DNA from: Leptospira sp. 96542
GTDB taxonomy: Bacteria > Spirochaetota > Leptospiria > Leptospirales > Leptospiraceae
Assembly (NCBI GenBank): GCA_029310945.1
Contig: JARJFC010000005.1
Coordinates: forward strand, 1 to 64,000
DNA: 64,000 nt
Direction of reading: 5' to 3'
Shown here: piece by piece, positions 55,333-64,000 of the stretch
Layout: every line of letters begins with the position of its first letter
Position numbering within the stretch: the stretch's first letter is position 1
Position numbers and translations under genes: made by a program
Notes under the pieces: generated by a model
What the model was told of the DNA's origin: nothing
Database searches by the model: none
What the model saw: the letters and a program-made list of their open reading frames with translations, nothing else

Positions 55333-56215
55333 AATAAAACTAAACACTGCGTTAAAACAAATCATCGAAGCTTATGATGAGGAAAGTTATTTACAAACAG
55401 ATCCTATCTGTTTTCCTCATAGATATAAAAACAGTAAAGACATCGAAATTGTTTCTTTTATTTCATGTCTCTTTGCTTACGGAAATGTAAAAGCCATTCA
55501 AAATTTTTTAGAATTAGTTTTTGGACACTTGGGTGCCTCGCCAGAAGTATCGCTCCGCACAAAAAACAAAAATTTTCAAAATCTGACAAATTCAGGGCTC
55601 TACTACCGGTTCCAAACCAAAGAAGACCTAAATACCCTTTGGCAGTTTTTACATATTTTGGTTTCTAAATCTAAAAATCAAGATACGATCTTTGAGAATT
55701 ATTTTCTGGATACAAAACATTCTTTTGATCCCAAAACAGGGATTTTACAGTTCCAAAAAAAAGTTTTATCCCAACTAACAGCTTTACAAAACCAAAACAA
55801 CTTGAGTTACGGGTTACAGTTTTTGATAGGCAAACCCGACTCCTCGTCTCCCAAAAAACGAATCTGTTTATTTTTACGATGGATGGTTCGAAAGAAATTT
55901 CCAGACTTTGGAATCTACAAACAAATCTCCCAAATGGAAATTCCCTACCCGATGGATGTACACATTCAAAAACTTATGAGAGTGCTCGGAGTGTTGGAAT
56001 CAAAGACGATAAAATTTGAACATGCAATCCATACACGTAATTTTTTTAAAGAATATTCTCCCGCTGATCCCGTGTTATATGACTTTTATCTAACAAGAAT
56101 CGGAATCATAGAAAAATGTAAGGGAAAATTTGTTTCTGAAATTTGCAAGAGCTGTTTATTGCGGGAAGTTTGTTTGGTAGTGCCACGGGGAATTGAACCC
56201 CGATTGCAAGGATGA
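55325..56215 (+). CDS. TIGR02757 / DUF2400 family protein, 3' end within tRNA-Glu
   Basis: A 296-residue protein: IEAYDEESYLQTDPICFPHR, DIEIVSFISCLFAYGNVKAI, FLRWMVRKKFPDFGIYKQIS, PYPMDVHIQKLMRVLG, DPVLYDFYLTRIGI, then CKSCLLREVC. The Cys pairs near the end resemble HhH-GPD enzymes that bind an Fe-S cluster. GTG 55325 (overlapping hmgL) is preferred over TTG 55307. The stop lies inside the convergent tRNA-Glu, so the last 14 residues (VVPRGIEPRLQG included) are antisense tRNA. Function unknown. Confidence 0.85.
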   Translation: MNEIKLNTALKQIIEAYDEESYLQTDPICFPHRYKNSKDIEIVSFISCLFAYGNVKAIQNFLELVFGHLGASPEVSLRTKNKNFQNLTNSGLYYRFQTKEDLNTLWQFLHILVSKSKNQDTIFENYFLDTKHSFDPKTGILQFQKKVLSQLTALQNQNNLSYGLQFLIGKPDSSSPKKRICLFLRWMVRKKFPDFGIYKQISQMEIPYPMDVHIQKLMRVLGVLESKTIKFEHAIHTRNFFKEYSPADPVLYDFYLTRIGIIEKCKGKFVSEICKSCLLREVCLVVPRGIEPRLQG

Positions 56216-56249
56216 AAACCTTGTGTCCTAACCATTAGACGATGGCACC
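56175..56249 (-). tRNA. tRNA-Glu (anticodon TTC)
   Basis: Acceptor GGTGCCA pairs TGGCACT (first pair G-T), anticodon loop GTTTTCATC gives TTC, T-arm GGGGTTCAATTCCCC, and CCA is encoded (56175-56177). It overlaps the convergent TIGR02757 gene by 41 bp and is followed upstream, on the same strand, by tRNA-Lys. Confidence 0.96.
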
Positions 56250-56280
56250 GATTGGTTACGAGCTTTGTCGTATTTCACAT

Positions 56281-56356
<76 letters not shown>

Positions 56357-56434
56357 TGCTCTGTTGCCAAGAATACCGAGGTACCCTTCTCGGTCAACAA
56401 ATACTTAAAAAAAAGGACTTGGATTTTCTTTTTT

Positions 56435-58745
<2,311 letters not shown>

Positions 58746-58868
58746 ATTGGGAACACCGCTTCCCCAAGAAGTCAGTTTAGAGAAATCGAGGATTTACGCA
58801 ATCAATTGTAAAAATCGAATAGACAAATCGGATATTTTCAGTACCTTAATGTCGGTTTAGAGGCATAC

Positions 58869-60887
58869 ATGACTGAAAAAGAAGCAACCCTGGGTCGCTG
58901 GCACAAAGAATTTTTTGAAAATATCCATCTTTTTATTAAATCGGGTCTAACGGAATCCGAAGCAAAATCCATCCTGGAAGAGTTTTTAGTCCTCTCACAG
59001 AGCACACCGAAACCAAAGGTAATGGAAGTGTTCCAAGAACCAGAACGTTTGGAAGAGATTGGGGTGTACACGGATATCCGTAAGGAACCGAGAGACTTTA
59101 TGCTGAAGTTTCTGGATCCCATTATGAAAAAATTCAAAGTGGAAGGTGCTGAAAACCTGAAACTCCTGGATGGAATCATTGGTAAATACCCCGTCACTCT
59201 GATTTCAAACCATCTCAGCCATTTGGACGCCCCAGCCATATTCACACTTCTTTACAATTCGGGTCCTGAAGGTCGAAAAATTGCAGAGTCTCTCGTTTTC
59301 ATAGCAGGGCGTTTGGCTTTCGAACCAGACTTTACAAGGCTTGGGCTATATATGTTTGGAACTCTCCTCGTTTGTTCCAAAAAAGACATGGCCGATAACC
59401 CTTCTCTCTCAGACGTCATGACCAAAATCAATATGCGAGCGTTTCGAAATTCACAAAAACTCCAGTCAGACGGTAAAATTATTTCCATTTTCCCTGAAGG
59501 CACAAGATCTAGGGATGGAAGGCTTATGCCATTTGTGGACACAGTGTACCATTACGTTGCAAACAAAGTTATCCTTCCTATTTCACTTGAAGGAACCGAA
59601 AAAATCCTTCCTATTGAAGGGCTTCTATTCAACCAAGCTGTTGGAAAACTTGTCATCGGTAAACCAGTGCTTGTTGGTGAATTGACTAAAAAAGAAATGG
59701 CTTCTTTTCCAACACATATTGAACAAATTTCTTTTCCTGGAACGGGGGACAAAAAACAATTCATCATCGACAATTTGGCTCTCCTTGTTGGCTCCAATTT
59801 AAACAAACACAAACATGGAACATACCGCAACTTATACAAAGGAGATATAAGAGAAACAAACCAACTCATTAGCCTACCGAAATCACCAGATGAATCCATT
59901 GTCATAATGGGTTCATCCAATATGTCTGTAGCATTCGCATGTATTCTTGCAAATCGAAATGTAAAGGTCACCATCTATCATCCAGACCCCGAAATGGTGG
60001 CACAGAACAATGAAGAACGAAGAGATGCACTTCATTACCCAATTTACAAACTACCGCCGAATATTAGTTTTTCGGCAGATCCAGACATTCTTTCGACGGC
60101 TACTCTTTTTGTCCAAGGCACAAACCCGTGGGAATTTGATTCTATATACCCTAAAATTAAAACTTACCTTCAGAAAAATAAATCCCCCATCATCAACGTA
60201 ATCAAAGGATTTACTGGTTCAAAGAAAGGGTTAATTTTGGAAGACCTACACGAACTGATGGGAATTGAAAGAGAGCGCCTAGCTGTTGTTTCAGGTGCTT
60301 GTTACCCCGACCAAATCATGGAACGTAAAATTTCAGGTTTTGAAATTTCTGCCTTCGAAGACTCACTAATTCCTAAAATAAAGGAACTCCTAAACAATTA
60401 TTATGTTTTCACAAGGTCAGCTGTCAATTCGAGAGACACAAAAGGTGTCCAATTGGGGGGGGCATTAAAAACAGTTTATGCACTTGCGATGGGGCTCGTA
60501 GAAGGTTACTTCAAAAGAGAATTAGGTGGCAATGTTGATAATACATTATTCCATTTGAGCAATCGTTTTTTTAACGAAATGGTGTCCATCGGAGTACTCC
60601 TCGGAGGAGATCCAACCACTTTCAATGGCCTTTCTGGTATGACTGATTTTATGTTGGCTTGTTTCGGTTCTGATACAAGAGATCGTAAATATGGATATGA
60701 TTTAGCATATGGGACAAGGCCAGAAAAAATCACAAATGGATTTTATGGACTAAAAGTTTTACCAAACCTCATTCAGTTAGATGAAAAACGGCATCCAATT
60801 GTTGCTTCTGCTTATAAATCAGTCATCCAAAATGAAGACTTTGACCAGGTAGCAGAAAGACTACAATTGCAACTTGCTAGGATTTAG
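58869..60887 (+). CDS. Fused acyltransferase / glycerol-3-phosphate dehydrogenase
   Basis: A 672-residue two-domain protein. Residues about 60-310 are a PlsB/PlsC-type glycerolipid acyltransferase (SNHLSHLDAPAIF with the HX4D dyad; FPEGTRSRDGRLMPF). Residues about 335-672 resemble NAD(P)-dependent glycerol-3-phosphate dehydrogenase GpsA: GVQLGGALKTVYALAMGLVE (catalytic Lys) and GLSGMTDFMLACFGSDTRDR, with RKYGYDLA. The dinucleotide loop is degenerate (MGSSNMSVAFA for GxGxxG). Making glycerol-3-phosphate and acylating it in one chain would start phospholipid synthesis. Its end overlaps the convergent kinase by 11 bp. Confidence 0.88.
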   Translation: MTEKEATLGRWHKEFFENIHLFIKSGLTESEAKSILEEFLVLSQSTPKPKVMEVFQEPERLEEIGVYTDIRKEPRDFMLKFLDPIMKKFKVEGAENLKLLDGIIGKYPVTLISNHLSHLDAPAIFTLLYNSGPEGRKIAESLVFIAGRLAFEPDFTRLGLYMFGTLLVCSKKDMADNPSLSDVMTKINMRAFRNSQKLQSDGKIISIFPEGTRSRDGRLMPFVDTVYHYVANKVILPISLEGTEKILPIEGLLFNQAVGKLVIGKPVLVGELTKKEMASFPTHIEQISFPGTGDKKQFIIDNLALLVGSNLNKHKHGTYRNLYKGDIRETNQLISLPKSPDESIVIMGSSNMSVAFACILANRNVKVTIYHPDPEMVAQNNEERRDALHYPIYKLPPNISFSADPDILSTATLFVQGTNPWEFDSIYPKIKTYLQKNKSPIINVIKGFTGSKKGLILEDLHELMGIERERLAVVSGACYPDQIMERKISGFEISAFEDSLIPKIKELLNNYYVFTRSAVNSRDTKGVQLGGALKTVYALAMGLVEGYFKRELGGNVDNTLFHLSNRFFNEMVSIGVLLGGDPTTFNGLSGMTDFMLACFGSDTRDRKYGYDLAYGTRPEKITNGFYGLKVLPNLIQLDEKRHPIVASAYKSVIQNEDFDQVAERLQLQLARI

Positions 60888-62694
60888 GAATCGTAACGAT
60901 AAATTCAGTCCGGCCGGGGGTAGAGTTAAAACTTAACCTCCCCCCATGTTTTTCAACTACACTTTGTTTGACGATTCCAAGCCCAAGACCAGATCCTTCA
61001 CCATGTGCTTTGGTGGTAAAAAATGGATCAAAAATCCTCCGCTGGATGGTTTCTGGTATTCCTGAACCAGAATCAATGATATGAACTTCCACTTCAGTTT
61101 CATTTTCGAATAAAGTAATTTCTAATTTACCTCTGAAGTCCATAGCTTGCAATGCATTGTATACTAAGTTTGTCCAAATTTGGATCAATTCATCTGGATA
61201 TGCAAGTATGACTGGATTTGATGGGAAGGATGTAATACATTCAACTCCCATCTTCATTTTATTTTGATATAGAGTGAGAACCGTTTCGATTGTATCAATT
61301 ACATTTGTTTCAATTTTGTTTTGGTTTGTCTCCACCCGACCATAGTTTTTTAGACTATACACTATTTTAGATGTACGTTCTACAGCAAGCCTGATTGCGT
61401 CTAAGTTACGACTTGTTTGTAACTCAGCAAATACCAAATCGAGAAGTTCCTCATTACACAAAACTTTCAAATTAACTTTTGAATTCAAAAAAATCTCAGT
61501 AAGACCTAAATCTACCACCCTGTCAGCCCAATCATAGGGTTTTTCGAAACCAAGCTCAGTAAAATAGGTTTCTAATTCCTTTCTCATTTTTCTCGTTTCT
61601 GTAAAATGATATAATTTATGTTTTGTTTCGAACAGTATAGATATGCAAGTTTGAATCTCCAAAAAATTTGACTCGTCTATGTTCGCAAAAACTCTCCTTA
61701 ATTTAAAAAAACGATCTTCGAGTTTATGATTATTTTTTTGAATTTCTGTGCTTAGTGCTGAGATTGCTCCTAAAGGATTGTTAATTTCATGCGCAACACC
61801 CGCAACTAACTGCCCCAAGGCGGCCATTTTTTCCGAAAATATTAACTGTCCTTGTGCCTTCTTTAAGTCTTCTAATGTACGATTGAGTTCTTTCGTTCTT
61901 TCACGCACTGCAATTTCCAAAACATCCTTATTTTGTTTGGATTCGGTGATATCAATTAGTATAGCAAGTAACCTCGGACGCCCATCTGATTGTAAGATGG
62001 TATTTCCAGAAACAACGTGACGAATTTCGCCTGACTTTTTCCTTACGCTTGCTTCCATCCCTGTACTCCAGCCTTTTTTCATTACCTCTGCCAAAAGTCG
62101 GCTTCTGTCAATTTTTGTGATCCATATATTTAAGTTGAGTGATGTATTACCGATGATTTCATCCCGTTCAAATCCAATCAAACGACAATATGCTTCATTT
62201 ACGTCTATATACTTACCAGTTTCTGCATCGGATAAACTAACAGCCGCAGGATTCAAACGAAAGATATTTTCGAACAATTGATTGCTCGCACGTAGTTCAT
62301 TTTGTAAAAGTGAAGTTTGTTTTTCTTTTTCTTTTAAATTGGAAATATTTTGTCCAATTGCTAAAAGATACTTACCACCTTCGATGAGTTTTGCGTCGAA
62401 TAAAATACTCAAAATACCTTTTTCGGTTTTGAATTCCACTTCCAATTGAGAGACAACACCTGTTTTTTCTAGGCTATGTAAAATACGTTCTCTATCTAAA
62501 ATATTATTGTAAATTCCAAGTTCAAGTGGCGATTTCCCAACAACCTCCTCTTTTGATTTACCAACCCACTCTAGGAATTGATCATTTACCTCCACATATA
62601 AACCGGTCTCCATCGATGAAACCGTTATGCCAATGGGACTAGTTTGGAAAATTTTTTTCCAAAGTTCTGTGGAAATGGAACTGGTGAGTGTCAT
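60877..62694 (-). CDS. PAS-PAS sensor histidine kinase
   Basis: A 605-residue kinase without membrane segments. PAS 1 about 10-125 (IGITVSSMETGLYVEVNDQF), PAS 2 about 140-255 (AAVSLSDAETGKYIDVNEAY, RDEIIGNTS), a coiled helix, HisKA with His302 (QLVAGVAHEINNPLGAISAL), and HATPase about 480-605 (LIQIWTNLVYNALQAMD, DSGSGIPETI, EGSGLGLGIVKQSV). The long HisKA-HATPase insert matches the group with HisKA variants. No response-regulator partner is adjacent. Confidence 0.92.
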   Translation of the reverse strand: MTLTSSISTELWKKIFQTSPIGITVSSMETGLYVEVNDQFLEWVGKSKEEVVGKSPLELGIYNNILDRERILHSLEKTGVVSQLEVEFKTEKGILSILFDAKLIEGGKYLLAIGQNISNLKEKEKQTSLLQNELRASNQLFENIFRLNPAAVSLSDAETGKYIDVNEAYCRLIGFERDEIIGNTSLNLNIWITKIDRSRLLAEVMKKGWSTGMEASVRKKSGEIRHVVSGNTILQSDGRPRLLAILIDITESKQNKDVLEIAVRERTKELNRTLEDLKKAQGQLIFSEKMAALGQLVAGVAHEINNPLGAISALSTEIQKNNHKLEDRFFKLRRVFANIDESNFLEIQTCISILFETKHKLYHFTETRKMRKELETYFTELGFEKPYDWADRVVDLGLTEIFLNSKVNLKVLCNEELLDLVFAELQTSRNLDAIRLAVERTSKIVYSLKNYGRVETNQNKIETNVIDTIETVLTLYQNKMKMGVECITSFPSNPVILAYPDELIQIWTNLVYNALQAMDFRGKLEITLFENETEVEVHIIDSGSGIPETIQRRIFDPFFTTKAHGEGSGLGLGIVKQSVVEKHGGRLSFNSTPGRTEFIVTIPKS

Positions 62695-62735
62695 ACTGGA
62701 GAGAAAAAATTAGGAAATTTTTTGAAACTTGCAAG

Positions 62736-62769
62736 GAAAAAAAAAGCCTACGAAGTTCGTAGGCTTTTT
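62736..62769 (-). terminator. Intrinsic terminator of the rpoA-rplQ operon
   Basis: Reading the minus strand, AAAAAGCCTACG (62758-62769 complement) pairs with CGTAGGCTTTTT (62741-62752 complement) around an AACTT loop, followed by a run of T's. It lies 33 bp after the rplQ stop. Confidence 0.9.
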
Positions 62770-62801
62770 CCAGACAAAAAAAATTCGAAAACAAAAAAGA
62801 G

Positions 62802-63314
62802 TTATTTTGCTGCTGCTTTCTCTTTTTTTGCCTTTTTTGGTTTTTCTTCTTTTTTAGGTTTAGAGGCTTCTCTTTTCGACTTAGATTCAGCCTTTAACTC
62901 GTCTTGTGTTTTGCGATCCACTAATTCTAAGATCCCCATAGCCGTATTGTCAGAAGGCCGGTTCACCAATCGAATAATGCGAGTATAACCACCCACTCTC
63001 TCAGCAAAACGCGAAGATAAGTCTGTCAATAGTTTGGTTACTATTTCTTGGTCACCCAAATGGCTATAAAGATAACGAGTGTTGTGAAGGATAGTTTCCT
63101 TCTTTTTTTGTTCGTCAAGGTTTGCCAAATTTGCATCCAAATTGCGTTTCGCACGAGTGATGATTCTTTCAGCATAAGAACGAGCCACTTTTAGTTTTGC
63201 AACAGATGACTCGATCCTTTCGTGGCGAAGTAGAGAGATCACCATATTTTGAATCATAGCTTTTCTATGATCTGCTGATCTATTTAATTGTTTAACTTTA
63301 TTTCTTTTGTTCAT
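62802..63314 (-). CDS. rplQ: Ribosomal protein L17
   Basis: L17 of the large subunit: [62 protein letters not shown] [19 protein letters not shown] and GILELVDR. After about residue 135 a Lys/Ala/Glu-rich tail ([19 protein letters not shown]) extends it to 170 residues, longer than the ~120-residue E. coli protein. It starts 1 bp after rpoA, in the usual order. Confidence 0.96.
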   Translation of the reverse strand: MNKRNKVKQLNRSADHRKAMIQNMVISLLRHERIESSVAKLKVARSYAERIITRAKRNLDANLANLDEQKKKETILHNTRYLYSHLGDQEIVTKLLTDLSSRFAERVGGYTRIIRLVNRPSDNTAMGILELVDRKTQDELKAESKSKREASKPKKEEKPKKAKKEKAAAK

Positions 63315-63315
63315 C

Positions 63316-64000
63316 TTAAAAATCTCTCATTCCAAAGGATAAACCAAGTGAAGTGAGTTTCGCTTTGAGTTCGAGCAAACTTTGTTCACTGAAGTGTTTG
63401 GATTTTGTCATTTCGTCTTCGGATCGTTTTACAAGCTCCCCAATAAAGTCAATTTCCAAACTGCGTAGAACGTTGGTAGACCTTACAGAAAGTTCTAATT
63501 CCTCTACATGTTTAGAAAGCGAAGCTTTGAGTTTTTCATCCGCCTCATCTAACTCTTCTTCTTCTTCTTCAATTTCTTCTTCAAAATTGATAAACACAGT
63601 TAGGTGGTCTTTTAAAATTTTGGCTGCTTGGGCAACTGCATCTTCAGGAGACACAGATCCATCAGTCCAAACTTCCATAGTCAATTTTTCGTAATCAGAA
63701 CGTTGTGCAACACGAGTTTCTGATACTTCAAACAAAACCTTTTGGATTGGTGAAAAAATTGAATCGATTGGGATAGTTCCAAGTACTTCGATGTCTTTCT
63801 TTTTGTCTTCCGCCGGAACGTAACCACGCCCTCTTTGGATTTCAAGATCCATCACCAAATTTGCATCCTCATTGAGGGTTGCGATATGAAGGTCTGGATT
63901 CATAATTTCAATCGACGAATCCACAGCCAAATCAGCAGCTCTAAAGTAACCCGCACCTTTGAGTTCAAGGTGAATTACTTTACTCGCCTCTTTGTCTTCT
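63316..64000 (-). CDS. rpoA: RNA polymerase alpha subunit, N-terminus cut by window edge
   Basis: The frame is open to the right edge; 227 residues are visible. The N-terminal-domain end shows [35 protein letters not shown], and [20 protein letters not shown]. An acidic linker ([17 protein letters not shown]) precedes the alpha-CTD ([39 protein letters not shown]). It is followed 1 bp later by rplQ. Confidence 0.96.
   Translation of the reverse strand, partial: EDKEASKVIHLELKGAGYFRAADLAVDSSIEIMNPDLHIATLNEDANLVMDLEIQRGRGYVPAEDKKKDIEVLGTIPIDSIFSPIQKVLFEVSETRVAQRSDYEKLTMEVWTDGSVSPEDAVAQAAKILKDHLTVFINFEEEIEEEEEELDEADEKLKASLSKHVEELELSVRSTNVLRSLEIDFIGELVKRSEDEMTKSKHFSEQSLLELKAKLTSLGLSFGMRDF

Overview
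The window looks like a chromosomal segment of a spirochaete of the genus Leptospira, most likely one of the non-pathogenic (saprophytic) lineages. The reasons are an AT-rich genome, lipoproteins with relaxed spirochaetal lipoboxes, a FliG flagellar motor gene, a PurA with the leptospiral-type GDEGKAK loop, DUF1565 and Kelch-type surface proteins, and TTG/GTG starts behind clear GGAGG-like sites. The genus is inferred from protein resemblance; no search was run.

Layout. 1-5.6 kb: an edge-truncated HD-like protein, the pyruvate dehydrogenase operon pdhA-pdhB-pdhC, a small conserved protein, fliG. 5.6-10.4 kb: tRNA-Asp, a pgsA-like phosphatidyltransferase, then a minus-strand surface-protein block (ankyrin lipoprotein, outer-membrane beta-barrel, a decayed Kelch gene, a DUF1565 lipoprotein). 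10.7-24.2 kb: a type I restriction-modification island whose hsdM, hsdS and hsdR are separated by two cargo pockets. The first holds a VapBC toxin-antitoxin pair and an HNH-type protein coupled to hsdS. The second holds a PIN-GNAT-PUA-like protein, an ASCH protein, a GIY-YIG/DUF4357 protein and a Fic protein. A YgjP-like metallopeptidase overlaps the end of hsdR. The island abuts a tRNA-Leu(GAG) whose 3' end and downstream flank are duplicated as a 32-bp direct repeat around a GC-rich hairpin element.

24.4-30.5 kb: a YdcF-like membrane protein with lysS, a lipoprotein, serA, a glyoxalase II-like hydrolase whose start lies in a 23-bp tandem duplication, and a secreted endonuclease I. 30.5-45 kb is a redox, glutathione and Fe-S neighbourhood. 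The plus strand carries a dihydrolipoyl-dehydrogenase-like enzyme, trhO, an ABC exporter, bolA, a GST, a second bolA, a monothiol glutaredoxin and a dithiol glutaredoxin. Converging on it is a tightly overlapping minus-strand run: sufC, sufD, a Rieske ferredoxin, sufS, sufU, sufT, ggt, gshA and a GshF-like ATP-grasp ligase. No sufB is present.

45-52.6 kb (minus strand): ccmA-ccmB-ccmC, an RsbU-type phosphatase with receiver domain, purC-purS-purQ, glgC and an EAL protein, mostly overlapping or closely spaced. 52.6-64 kb: a TPR protein, a lone ABC ATPase, HMG-CoA lyase, a TIGR02757 protein that runs into tRNA-Glu, tRNA-Lys, hisZ-purA, an acyltransferase/GpsA fusion, a PAS-PAS histidine kinase, and the end of the ribosomal/alpha operon (rpoA-rplQ) with its terminator.

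The candidate for something undescribed is the three-gene coupled PIN-GNAT-PUA / ASCH / GIY-YIG-DUF4357 module at 16.4-19.1 kb inside the restriction island. No transposase, integrase, rRNA or CRISPR array was seen.
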